Shown here: positions 15,773 through 24,599 of the stretch, piece by piece
How the letters are laid out: each line of letters begins with the position of its first letter
Numbering within the stretch: the first letter of the stretch is position 1
DNA from: Thermoplasmata archaeon
GTDB taxonomy: Archaea > Thermoplasmatota > Thermoplasmata > Thermoplasmatales > ARK-15
Length of the DNA stretch: 57,353 nt
Reading direction: 5' to 3'
Assembly (NCBI GenBank): GCA_023261755.1
Contig: JAGDXS010000020.1
Location: forward strand, 1 to 57,353
Translations under genes and position numbers: made by a program
The notes under the pieces: generated by a model
The model's database searches: none
What the model saw: the letters and a program-made list of their open reading frames with translations, nothing else
Told to the model about the DNA's origin: nothing

Positions 15773-16420
15773 ATGATGCTTGCATTACCAGACAGCGATA
15801 TAAAAAATGTTAACTTTTTTAAAATAAGGAATGAGATATCTAGCATATTACTTTCAGTAGAGAAAATTTCATTCCTTATTTTTTATGATTTTTCATTAAG
15901 GGTAGCATTTGAATCTTACGATAATAATTTTTCAATATTCTTGAACAATTTTAGGAATATATATCCAGTAAGCTACCAGGTTTATGGATCTGCAGTAAAA
16001 AAAGTGAATGAATTATTTTTTAAAAGAAACGCAGTATTTCCTTTAATTCCTAGGAATGATGTTCTGTCTTTTATTGCAAATAACATAGAATTAAAAAAAC
16101 AGGGCTTTTTTATTATAGAAATTGAAAGATCAAAAATACCTTTAGCTGCAATGAAGAAATTGGTTGTTAGGAGATTTATAAACAAAACAAGAAATTCATC
16201 CGAGAAAGAGATAGGTAAAGAGGTAATGAAAAAATTATCTTTGCCCATTTACAGGGTCAGAATGTACTCAAGCGATCCAGAAATAATGAAAATTGCATAC
16301 GATTTCAAAACAGGGCAAGGGCTGACATCAAAGGGTAAAAAAATTTTCATGAATACCTATGAGCTTGCATATTTTATACATTATCCTATGAGCTTGAATT
16401 CATTGAGAAGGCCGTGGTAG
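15773..16420 (+). CDS. N-terminal partner of a split HerA/TraG-like ATPase
   Basis: A 215-residue protein from ATG 15773, with GAGGGGTG 6 bases upstream; the ORF track GTG at 15764 falls inside that site. The C-terminal end (GKKIFMNTYELAYFIHYPMS) has the pattern that normally sits just before the P-loop domain of TraG/VirB4-like and HerA-like conjugation ATPases (an ELA...F-H-P block). Here it ends at a stop 2 bases before the separate ATPase gene, as if the usual single protein were divided. It contains no catalytic motif itself. Probably forms a complex with the next gene product. Confidence 0.65.
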   Translation: MMLALPDSDIKNVNFFKIRNEISSILLSVEKISFLIFYDFSLRVAFESYDNNFSIFLNNFRNIYPVSYQVYGSAVKKVNELFFKRNAVFPLIPRNDVLSFIANNIELKKQGFFIIEIERSKIPLAAMKKLVVRRFINKTRNSSEKEIGKEVMKKLSLPIYRVRMYSSDPEIMKIAYDFKTGQGLTSKGKKIFMNTYELAYFIHYPMSLNSLRRPW

Positions 16421-16422
16421 CA

Positions 16423-18369
16423 ATGTACAACTTCTTTAACATTGAAAAATTTGATAGAATACCATCGGGTCACGGAGCAATATTTGGAAAAACAGGATCA
16501 GGAAAAACATCAATGCTGCATTACATTGCCAGAAAACTCTCTGAAAATGGTGAAACAGTGATAGTTCTTGATCCACACGGAGATCTTTCAAAGAATTTGC
16601 TTACCGACAAAGCAATTTACATTTCTCCTCTTTTTTTATCAAAGAAAGATAAAAAATTATCAATAAAAATGAATTTAATGGATGCTGGAACAGAAGTAAG
16701 TGAGGAAAGGATTGTATACATATCCGAATCATTGAAGCTTATATTTTCTCAGGATTACGATTTTTCAAAAGGTACATGGGGCCCTAGGTTGGAAACAATT
16801 TTTTCATCCTTGATTCCAAGAGTAATGAGAAATGTAAAAAATGCCACTCTCACAGATGTTGCAAATGCACTCATAAATAAAAAATTCCTAGATGATGATA
16901 TTTTTATAAAATCTTACTATGGAAAGGGTTACCTTGATTATATACAGAGTACGCTCAATAAAATAATTCCGGTGACAGAAAACATATATTTGAAAGAATT
17001 TCTTTGCAGCAAGGATATTTCTTTCTCATTTTTAAGAAATGATATAAGTGGAAAATTGTTATCCATATATTTGGCAAAAACAGAACTCGGAGAATTTATA
17101 TCCAGAATGGCAGGTTCTGCAATCCTAGCAATGATATCACATGCAGTATCATTTGGAAAAATAAGAGATGTCAATCTTATTATAGATGAAATAAAGGATT
17201 TTTCACCATATCTATTGCCAGCAATGTTCAGTGAATCCAGGAAATATGGTCTCAGAATAATAATTGCAGCACAGTATATAAATCAGCTCAACCAGGATCT
17301 TTACAATTCAATTATGGGAAATGTTTCCTGGATAAGTGCATTTAAACTTTCACCCGATGATGCATCCAGAGTATCAAAAAAATTTTCCTATGATAATGAG
17401 AAGATAGAAAGAACAATAATTGATCTGCCCCAAATGCACTTTTTAATGAAATATGAATCATTAAAATTAATTAAAATACCATTTATGGAATTATTAAATG
17501 ATGAAAACATAATTGAAAAATCTTATTTAGAATATGGATCTGAGATTGATTTTAATTTCAAAAATGTTTTATCAATAATATATTCACTACAGGAAAGAAA
17601 AATAAAGGCAAATTTCAATGATATTTTAATGGAATACGAGAACATATTCAACGGAAATTTCAATTCACTTGATTCAGCGCTTAGAGTAATGCAGTTTAAC
17701 AACTTAATAATAAAAAATGAAGATGGATTTTCTCTTACTGAAAAAGGAATGGAGAATTTGGTGGAAAATGGTCAAGTGGAGTGGGAAACTCCTTATCATA
17801 GATATCTTGTATCAAGAACAGCTGAATATTTTAGATCTTTGGGATTTACAGTTATTTTTTCCAGAGCATGGAAAAATGAACCTGATCTAATAGCAAAGAG
17901 TAAGAACCAGGAATTTTATATTGAAGCGGAGTATGGTGATCTCAAATCACCTGGAAAAATAGTGAATCATCTAGTTCAATGGCATAATAAAAAGCTCATT
18001 TTTGTAACATTTACAGAATTTGGTTTGAAGCTATTTAAAATTTTGTGCATGCCAGCTATGGTCGATTCAAATGGAAATGTAACATACTATAGGAATAACA
18101 GTGAATATGTGGATTACAGAATGGCAGGCGATTATTCAAGGAAAACTTGGATATTGGTTTTACCTGGTCCGGGAAATATTGGAAACATAAAGAAATTTTC
18201 CTACAAAGGATTAGAGAACCTTGATATAGCACATTTAAATGAAAGTGATCTTTTCAATGTTGATGATGAAAACATATTTGACATATTCGGCCAAGAATTA
18301 TTCATAAAGGAAGGAGAAAAAATAGTAAGGAGGTGCGAATATTTTTATAAAAAAATAAAAAATTATTAA
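16423..18369 (+). CDS. HerA/TraG-like P-loop ATPase with nuclease-like C-terminus
   Basis: About 648 residues from ATG 16423, 2 bases after the previous stop; the ORF track start is a GTG at 16414. Residue numbers here follow the track. Walker A GKTGSGKTS is at 25-33, followed by VIVLDPHGDL, the strand pattern of HerA/VirB4 pumps. Walker B NLIIDEIKDF is near 253-262 and the IIAAQYINQL sensor follows. A winged-helix stretch (SLTEKGMENL) precedes a C-terminal domain, about 458-560, with EPDLIA...FYIEAEYGD. This looks like a PD-(D/E)XK fold with ExE in place of ExK. Such ATPases move or process DNA in repair, conjugation or defence. Which applies here is unknown. Confidence 0.8.
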   Translation: MYNFFNIEKFDRIPSGHGAIFGKTGSGKTSMLHYIARKLSENGETVIVLDPHGDLSKNLLTDKAIYISPLFLSKKDKKLSIKMNLMDAGTEVSEERIVYISESLKLIFSQDYDFSKGTWGPRLETIFSSLIPRVMRNVKNATLTDVANALINKKFLDDDIFIKSYYGKGYLDYIQSTLNKIIPVTENIYLKEFLCSKDISFSFLRNDISGKLLSIYLAKTELGEFISRMAGSAILAMISHAVSFGKIRDVNLIIDEIKDFSPYLLPAMFSESRKYGLRIIIAAQYINQLNQDLYNSIMGNVSWISAFKLSPDDASRVSKKFSYDNEKIERTIIDLPQMHFLMKYESLKLIKIPFMELLNDENIIEKSYLEYGSEIDFNFKNVLSIIYSLQERKIKANFNDILMEYENIFNGNFNSLDSALRVMQFNNLIIKNEDGFSLTEKGMENLVENGQVEWETPYHRYLVSRTAEYFRSLGFTVIFSRAWKNEPDLIAKSKNQEFYIEAEYGDLKSPGKIVNHLVQWHNKKLIFVTFTEFGLKLFKILCMPAMVDSNGNVTYYRNNSEYVDYRMAGDYSRKTWILVLPGPGNIGNIKKFSYKGLENLDIAHLNESDLFNVDDENIFDIFGQELFIKEGEKIVRRCEYFYKKIKNY

Positions 18370-18377
18370 ATTTTTAT

Positions 18378-18923
18378 TTACATATGGTACATGGGAGGAT
18401 GCCATGTTAACGCTAGTATGCCACCTATCAGACCAAGTAAAAATCCAATGAATAGGCCGCCCATGCCACCAAACCAGCTCAATATGGAAAATACCAATAT
18501 TATTATGCCCCAAGTATTATGCTCCATAGGTCTGGATTTTAACCTGCTTGCCCCTATTAGTATTATTATTCCCCATATTATGCCAAGAACACCATACAAT
18601 CCTCCTATTCCAAGAAGATAAACTGTAAATATAGCACCGACTACCATGACAATTATACCTCCCAGCAGAACAAAAATGCCACCTATCAATGAAAGAATAT
18701 ATGCCGTTCCTGGATATTGTTCACCTACAAACTGCGGCTGTTGGTAGAATTGCTGTTGGGGTGGGGGATATGGCGGTTGTGGGCCTGGCTGCTGTGGACC
18801 AGGTTGTTGTGTTGAAGCTTGCTGATCCTGAGAAGGTGATGGTGGTAATGGATTTCCGCACTGTTTGCAGTACATTGCATTATCTTCATTTGCAGCACCG
18901 CATCTTGGACAATATTTTACCAT
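18378..18923 (-). CDS. Zinc-ribbon membrane protein with Pro/Gln linker
   Basis: About 181 residues from ATG 18923, which has GGTGAT five bases upstream; the ORF track uses ATG 18935. The N-terminus is a zinc ribbon (CPRCGAANEDNAMYCKQCG), then a linker rich in proline, glutamine and tyrosine. About four hydrophobic helices with many glycines follow (GGIFVLLGGIIVMVVGAIF and others). Such zinc-ribbon plus low-complexity plus membrane proteins are common in archaea and bacteria without an assigned function. The gene is convergent with the ATPase operon. Confidence 0.8.
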   Translation of the reverse strand: MVKYCPRCGAANEDNAMYCKQCGNPLPPSPSQDQQASTQQPGPQQPGPQPPYPPPQQQFYQQPQFVGEQYPGTAYILSLIGGIFVLLGGIIVMVVGAIFTVYLLGIGGLYGVLGIIWGIIILIGASRLKSRPMEHNTWGIIILVFSILSWFGGMGGLFIGFLLGLIGGILALTWHPPMYHM

Positions 18924-19277
18924 TTTTATCACCATGTTAGATAGTAGATAAATAATATTTAAAATTTCCTAAAAATAAAGTTATTTTTAATAAATTCTTT
19001 ATATTTTTTATTATAATTAAAGGTGCAAATTATTATTTAATTAAATCAATAAGTTTAAAAATTAGAACAATATAAATATCTACATTAGTATTTAATTTAT
19101 ATATAAAGAATTTTTACCTTATAAAACATTTTATAATTTAAATAAATAATAGATGATTTTCATCTGATTAATGAAAGCAAAATTAATCCGTTCATGAATT
19201 TAGAAATTTTCTTTTGAGTTTTTCGAAAAAACAAATTTTTAATGTAATGGATTCAAGTTTATGTAATAATCATTTTC
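18924..19277. other. AT-rich spacer without a gene
   Basis: About 350 bases of very AT-rich sequence between the divergent zinc-ribbon and 127-residue genes. No reading frame longer than about 20 codons with sensible composition, no strong hairpin and no RNA-gene-like GC block was seen. It must hold promoters for both neighbours. Confidence 0.5.
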
Positions 19278-19285
19278 TTATAAAA
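19278..19285 (+). promoter_or_regulatory. TATA box of the 127-residue gene
   Basis: TTATAAAA followed by GGAAAAA lies 38-45 bases before ATG 19323, so transcription should start about 15-20 bases before that ATG. The ORF track start at 19293 (TTG) would leave no room for this promoter, which supports ATG 19323. Confidence 0.45.
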
Positions 19286-19322
19286 GGAAAAATTGTATAT
19301 CTGTAGATTTAATTCTGGAAAT

Positions 19323-19706
19323 ATGATCAAGGAATTTTTTATTGATGAAATTGTAGCCATAAGGGAAAAGGAAAAAACTGTGACGAGTTTAAAATTCACA
19401 GTTACATTTGATTCATTAAAAAAGGATAATGAAGTATTGGATATTTATTACACATTTTCTGCTTTATATGAAGATAGTGAAAACAGCAAGGTTGGAGAAA
19501 TACGATTGGTAGGCCATTTAATTGACAAAGAAGAAAATGAAGAAATGGCCAAAATGGTAAATGATTATTGGAATACAAAAAAATCGCTTCCAAAAGGATT
19601 GCTTGATAAAGTATTAAATGTACTTAATTTTGAGTGCGGTGCGAGAGGCACTCTTGTTGCATATGCTATGGCATTTCCTCCACCAATACCTCTAGGTAAA
19701 TCATAA
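19323..19706 (+). CDS. Conserved-looking hypothetical protein, 127 residues
   Basis: Starts at ATG 19323 (MIKEFFIDEIVAIREKEKTV); the longer frame from TTG 19293 is unlikely. The first 80 residues alternate like beta strands (SLKFTVTFDSL, LDIYYTFSALYED, GEIRLVGHLIDKE), then a helix and a C-terminus ending AMAFPPPIPLGKS. The strand-rich body plus a PPPIPL end faintly recalls SecB-like folds, but this is a weak impression. It lies 18 bases before the MFS exporter gene and could share its transcript. No function assigned. Confidence 0.7.
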   Translation: MIKEFFIDEIVAIREKEKTVTSLKFTVTFDSLKKDNEVLDIYYTFSALYEDSENSKVGEIRLVGHLIDKEENEEMAKMVNDYWNTKKSLPKGLLDKVLNVLNFECGARGTLVAYAMAFPPPIPLGKS

Positions 19707-19724
19707 AAAAATAGATATATCTGA

Positions 19725-21182
19725 ATGAAATACACTGCTAAGATGAAATTCACAAGGGATCAGGGCATTACAGTCGCAGTAATGGCTTTTGCAGGCCTAT
19801 TGGTGATGTACATAGAGACCATGATAGTTCCATCACTGCCAACTCTTGTGGATTATTTTCACACTGATTACGATTCAATTTCATGGGTAGTGACATCTTA
19901 CTTAATTTCTGGAACAGTATCTTCAGTAATTTTCGGCAAGCTTGCAGACATATACGGCAAGAAAAAGATTTTTCTTTTTGTGGCTGGCATTTACACGATT
20001 GCAATAATATTTGGTGGCTTTGCAAATTCTTTGATAGAATTTGTTTTGATCAGGACATTTCAGGGTGCAGGAATGGCAATGTTTCCCATTGCATTTTCCC
20101 TCATAAGGGATGAATTTCCTCCTGAGGAAATTCCGCTTGCACAAGGTATTGTAAGTGCAACATTTGCAGGAGGTGCAAGCATTGGCTTGGTCATAGGTGC
20201 ATACATTTCACAGAATTACGGTTGGGAATGGGATTACCATACAGCCATACCAATAGCTCTTCTTCTTTTTATACTTTCATTCAGATATCTGAAAGAATCA
20301 AGCGTAAGGATAAAAACAAGGCTTGATTTACCTGGAATAGCATTAATTTCAGGTGGTATTGTAAGTGCACTTATTGCTACGTCAGAAGGACAATACTGGG
20401 GATGGGAAAGTGAGAGCATTTTTTCTCTATATGCATTTTCAATTGTTCTAATAGCATTGTTCATTCTTGTTGAAGAATTCGCGGAATATCCTTTGATAGA
20501 CATTAAGTTACTTTCATCGAGGAATATTTTTCTTACTAACATTATATCCCTTTTCGTTTCATCAGGTATGTTTTTCCTTTATTTCACAATACCGCCCCTT
20601 CTCGAAGATCCAATGCCCGCTGGATTCGGTGAAAGCATAATTACAGCGGGCTTAACAAACCTTCCAGCAGCAATATTTGCCATGGCCTTTGCTCCCCTCG
20701 CAGCCTTAACAACAAGAAGGATGGGGCCTAAGGTATCAATCATGTTTGGTGTTATCATTCAAATATTATCATTCCTTGCATTATTTTTTAACAGATCAGA
20801 TGCAATATCCATTACAGAGGATTCTCTTCTCCTTGGAGTGGGAAGTTCTTTTTCTATGGTTGGTATTACAAATATGATAGTCATGATAACACCTCAGGAA
20901 AAGATGGGCATTTCAACTGGTATGAATCAGCTTTTCAGGAATGTTGGTAGCGTTATAGCTCCTGCCATAGCGGGTGTTCTTGAAACAGGCTATGAACAGG
21001 CAGTTACTGTTGGAGCATTGCCATTTAAATTTGGGTCACTGAACATAATACCCATGTTTGAATTCTTTCCCTCATCTACAGCCTTTGATTTAATTTACAT
21101 TACAGGAATAATTGTGGCTGTATTTACCCTAATCCTTGTATTACTCTTAAAAGGAATTAAAGTAGGAGGTAATGGAAAATGA
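19725..21182 (+). CDS. MFS drug exporter, DHA2 (14-helix) type
   Basis: A 485-residue transporter with about 14 hydrophobic segments. It has the motif A region GKLADIYGKKKIFL between helices 2 and 3 and the antiporter-type motif region SIGLVIGAYISQNYGWEW. The layout matches EmrB/QacA-like proton-driven exporters. Starts MKYTAK at ATG 19725; ATG 19743 is an alternative. It overlaps the following surface-protein gene by 4 bases (ATGA), so transporter and surface protein are probably made together. Substrate unknown. Confidence 0.9.
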   Translation: MKYTAKMKFTRDQGITVAVMAFAGLLVMYIETMIVPSLPTLVDYFHTDYDSISWVVTSYLISGTVSSVIFGKLADIYGKKKIFLFVAGIYTIAIIFGGFANSLIEFVLIRTFQGAGMAMFPIAFSLIRDEFPPEEIPLAQGIVSATFAGGASIGLVIGAYISQNYGWEWDYHTAIPIALLLFILSFRYLKESSVRIKTRLDLPGIALISGGIVSALIATSEGQYWGWESESIFSLYAFSIVLIALFILVEEFAEYPLIDIKLLSSRNIFLTNIISLFVSSGMFFLYFTIPPLLEDPMPAGFGESIITAGLTNLPAAIFAMAFAPLAALTTRRMGPKVSIMFGVIIQILSFLALFFNRSDAISITEDSLLLGVGSSFSMVGITNMIVMITPQEKMGISTGMNQLFRNVGSVIAPAIAGVLETGYEQAVTVGALPFKFGSLNIIPMFEFFPSSTAFDLIYITGIIVAVFTLILVLLLKGIKVGGNGK

Positions 21183-23434
21183 AAAAAATAGCAATAGTAC
21201 TGGCTAGTTTAGTGATTTTATCTGTTTTTGGCGTCTCTTTTTCAAATGCACAGGAAACGCCAATTGTGGTATCTAATGTATTTTGGTATAGTGAAAATTC
21301 AACCATGGAACCTGTCCCTGGAATGAACAATGTTCCTCTGTATTTAACAGTTGAAAATTCAGGACCTACAATTTACAATTTTACTGCTTACATTTACCTG
21401 AAGAATCCATTCTCTTATGGTTTCACCATAAACAATTCCCAGGTCATGGAAAAAACTTTTATATCTTTACCTGAATTTCCAGTCGGTTCAAAGCTTGAAA
21501 TAATGCAGCTTGTAAATATTTCACCCATGGCAAGAGATGGCATATACACAGAAAATCTTTTTGCTTACGGCAAATATTCTGAATCATATCCAATTGAGAA
21601 TTTATCAACAACATTTTTTCTTCCATTGGAAGGGAATGTTAACATTTTTGTTGAATCATCTTACATTGGTGAAAATGGCCAATTATTGAACCCACTACCT
21701 GGAGAGAATCCAGTGCCATTTACCATCATAGTTGGAAATTCAGGTAATGAACCCGTTACAAATGTAACATTCACTTTTGATCCAGAGTACCCATTTTTCG
21801 GAATATCACAGAAGACTATTATTACAGCTATCCCTGAATACGGTTATGTGCCTATTACTTTTATGGTTAACTTTACAAAGAATTTAAAAAATGGAAATTA
21901 CCCTGAAAAATTACAATACAAATATTACAATTTTACAGGATCAACATCTTTCAATTTCACATGGAGCGAGAATTATTCAATTAGCATAATTGGTTCATAT
22001 CTTGGCTTTAATGGAAATATGATCAATGGCATAGGCGGAATGAAAAATGTGCCTCTCACAATTGAAATTTCAAATATTGGTACTGAATACATTTCAAATG
22101 CAAGCTTTTCTTATATGCCTGAATATCCTTTTTACGGTCTAAAGCAGGAAAAGGATATATCCGTAATTGCTCCCTATCAGGTGGAATCATTAACATTCGT
22201 GGTATCAATTTATAACAATACAGCAGATGGTATTTATAACCAGAGCATTGAAGTAGCCATAGGAAACAATGTTTCAGAAATGGAATTTCAAATACAGCTG
22301 ACCGGTTATTCAAACATTATTGTGGATGGATCTTTTATTAACATATCTGATAACATCGTCCCAGGTCCAGGAATGAAGGATGTACCAATAAGCATTATGG
22401 TTTCTAATGTTGGAAATGCTGTTCCTACAAATGTAACATTTACATTCAAACCTGAATACCCATTTTACGGTCAAAAACAAATATTGATTATTCCAGCCCT
22501 TCCTGAATATACACCGGTTACACTTACTTACATTGTTAGCATAATGGGCAATGCAAGTAATGGAATATATACCCAGGAATTAAATTATTCATTCGGTGGA
22601 TACTATGGTACATTGAAATTCACAACAAATTTGATTGGTTATTCAAATGTTACAGTTCAGGGATATTTCATGAACCCACCGTATGTTTACACAAATCAAA
22701 CATTTAATGCAATAACATTCTCAATAATTAATTCAGGCAATTCTCCTGCATTCAATGTAACATTGCAAGCAAAATCATCCATGGTGATAGTGAATACACC
22801 TCTGGATATATCAATTCTGCCACCACATGTTTTATTCAATTATACCATATATTATAATTCACCAAAATCGCCGGGCACTTATTATATGGAATTTTATTTC
22901 GGGAATGGGGAAATTACTGTGCCTGTTAATGTAATTCAATCTCCTGTTCTTTCTGTAAAGGCAAATTTTCCATCCCTTACACCGGGTGAATCAAAAGTTC
23001 AGGTGACCTTTTATTTGGAAAATATAGGTCCAGGAACAATACAGAGCATGGAAGTACATTTCCTATATCCTGAAGTTCTTGATCTTTATGTAAGTTCAGA
23101 CAATCCTCTGGGGGGTTTATTTTTAAATAATGTTACACTTGCTTCTGTAAAACCAGGTGAAAATTTCACTATACCATATATAATAGACTTGGCGGATAAC
23201 GCCGTACCTGGGAAATACTCCGCAGAACTTGTTTTCATAATTAATGAAAACAATACACTAAGGCCAATAATGGAAACATTCTATTTCACATTCCAGGTAT
23301 CTACACCATTTTTTTCAACAAGTGGAAATTCAGGAATCCTGTCTTTGAGCAATTTAACAATAATTATCCTCGTTATAATAATAATTGCTTTAGTTGCTAT
23401 GTATATCAGGCAGATGAGGAAGAAAAAATCATGA
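21179..23434 (+). CDS. COG1361-type S-layer/surface protein with four repeats
   Basis: A 751-residue exported protein with a signal peptide (MKKIAIVLASLVILSVFGVS...AQ). It has four related blocks of about 110-120 residues around PGM-N/D-VP, N-T-FTF and PEYPFYG, a CARDB-like region (LSVKANFPSLTPGESKVQVT), and a C-terminal membrane anchor (IIILVIIIIALVAMYI) with a basic tail. Asparagine-rich sequons suggest N-glycosylation. Archaeal COG1361 proteins sit on the cell surface. Coupling to the MFS gene by a 4-base overlap suggests an outer partner of the exporter, perhaps guiding substrate away from the membrane. That role is inference. Confidence 0.85.
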   Translation: MKKIAIVLASLVILSVFGVSFSNAQETPIVVSNVFWYSENSTMEPVPGMNNVPLYLTVENSGPTIYNFTAYIYLKNPFSYGFTINNSQVMEKTFISLPEFPVGSKLEIMQLVNISPMARDGIYTENLFAYGKYSESYPIENLSTTFFLPLEGNVNIFVESSYIGENGQLLNPLPGENPVPFTIIVGNSGNEPVTNVTFTFDPEYPFFGISQKTIITAIPEYGYVPITFMVNFTKNLKNGNYPEKLQYKYYNFTGSTSFNFTWSENYSISIIGSYLGFNGNMINGIGGMKNVPLTIEISNIGTEYISNASFSYMPEYPFYGLKQEKDISVIAPYQVESLTFVVSIYNNTADGIYNQSIEVAIGNNVSEMEFQIQLTGYSNIIVDGSFINISDNIVPGPGMKDVPISIMVSNVGNAVPTNVTFTFKPEYPFYGQKQILIIPALPEYTPVTLTYIVSIMGNASNGIYTQELNYSFGGYYGTLKFTTNLIGYSNVTVQGYFMNPPYVYTNQTFNAITFSIINSGNSPAFNVTLQAKSSMVIVNTPLDISILPPHVLFNYTIYYNSPKSPGTYYMEFYFGNGEITVPVNVIQSPVLSVKANFPSLTPGESKVQVTFYLENIGPGTIQSMEVHFLYPEVLDLYVSSDNPLGGLFLNNVTLASVKPGENFTIPYIIDLADNAVPGKYSAELVFIINENNTLRPIMETFYFTFQVSTPFFSTSGNSGILSLSNLTIIILVIIIIALVAMYIRQMRKKKS

Positions 23435-24574
23435 AAATTTTTTTAATAATTCATCAAAAATTTTTTTAAAATTTTCTTTTTTTACTGCTATCAAAAAATA
23501 ATTTCCCTGACCGCCACCCTTCAAATTATTCTCCTCCATTATTTTTTTAATTAATTCTTTATCAATTAATTCACTGCTCAAAATGAAAATTTTCTCATCA
23601 TTTTCATTTCCATATATTACAGTGGCTTTTTCATTTTCAAGCATTTTTCTTGCCCTTTTTTCCACACCCCTTATATCCGCATGAGGAAAATCACTGTAAT
23701 ACAATTTTTTTCCATTTTTTTCAATTAATTGAAAATTGAACATGCTCGATGATATTTCAAACAGATCCTTTTTAAATTTTTCATTCATGGTCATTGAATT
23801 AAAAATCTTTTCCTCAATCTTCGATTGATCAATATTGTAGTTCAAATACAATTTTCTCACAATCCTCGCATTTTCAAAAATAAAATTCTTCGCCGTTTCC
23901 CCTGACAAAAATTTAATTTCAAAAAAATCAGATTTTTTTATAGATTTAACAAAAATAATACCAACCTCTGATGTGCTCTTAACATGAATACCAGAACAAG
24001 CACTTTTATCAAAACCCTCTATTTCAACAATTCTTATTTTTTCATTTTTAATTCTGTCCTTTCTTATTCTAACATCATCTTCAACATCCTCAATATTTCC
24101 ATAATAAAATTTTAATGGAATATTTTTTTCAACAATGGAATTTGCTAAATCTTCAGCCCTTGAAATATCATCTATGGAAATATTACCATTAATGAAAAGT
24201 AAAGATTCATTTTCATGCAACTCTACTTTCTGAAACTTTACATTGAATAAATTTTCAATGGATCTATAAAGTATGTGCTCAGCCGTGTGCATTTTCATCA
24301 ATGCGTACCTTCTTTCCCAGTCAAGAACAATTTTACCATGATCTGAAATTTTTCCCTCTATTAATTCATACTTATGCAGGATCTTTCCATTTTCCCTTTT
24401 TGCAAAAGGTATCCTAGCCTTAAAGGAATCGCCTATAAAATATCCAGAATCTGGAGGTTGTCCCCCACCACCAGGATATATTATTGTTTTATCAAAAATG
24501 AGATACTCTTCATTTTTCTCAATAACATTCACATCAAGAGCCCTAAGATAAGGTTCCTCATAGAATAGTTCCAT
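23429..24574 (-). CDS. alaX: Alanyl-tRNA editing protein AlaX, long form
   Basis: A 381-residue protein. The N-terminal part has the AlaRS-like glycine-rich strand YPGGGGQPPDSGYF. The editing site ligands are MHTAEH (two His) and CSGIHV (Cys, His). The C-terminal 130 residues resemble the DHHA1/C-Ala module, ending with GGGQGNYF. AlaX hydrolyses misacylated Ser- or Gly-tRNA(Ala) in trans. Length and the DHHA1-like end place it with AlaX-L. It lies 25 bases downstream of the MMPL gene on the same strand. The 3' end overlaps the surface-protein gene by 6 bases. Confidence 0.92.
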   Translation of the reverse strand: MELFYEEPYLRALDVNVIEKNEEYLIFDKTIIYPGGGGQPPDSGYFIGDSFKARIPFAKRENGKILHKYELIEGKISDHGKIVLDWERRYALMKMHTAEHILYRSIENLFNVKFQKVELHENESLLFINGNISIDDISRAEDLANSIVEKNIPLKFYYGNIEDVEDDVRIRKDRIKNEKIRIVEIEGFDKSACSGIHVKSTSEVGIIFVKSIKKSDFFEIKFLSGETAKNFIFENARIVRKLYLNYNIDQSKIEEKIFNSMTMNEKFKKDLFEISSSMFNFQLIEKNGKKLYYSDFPHADIRGVEKRARKMLENEKATVIYGNENDEKIFILSSELIDKELIKKIMEENNLKGGGQGNYFLIAVKKENFKKIFDELLKKFS

Positions 24575-24599
24575 AAAAACAATAAAAAAATAATAGGAT

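Noticed and set aside
15379-15846. Minus-strand ORF of 155 residues across the structured leader
   Set aside because: It runs antisense to the well-supported plus-strand gene at 15572 and the start of the 215-residue gene. Its composition is low-complexity (Leu/Ser/Ile rich), and it has no ribosome site or promoter.
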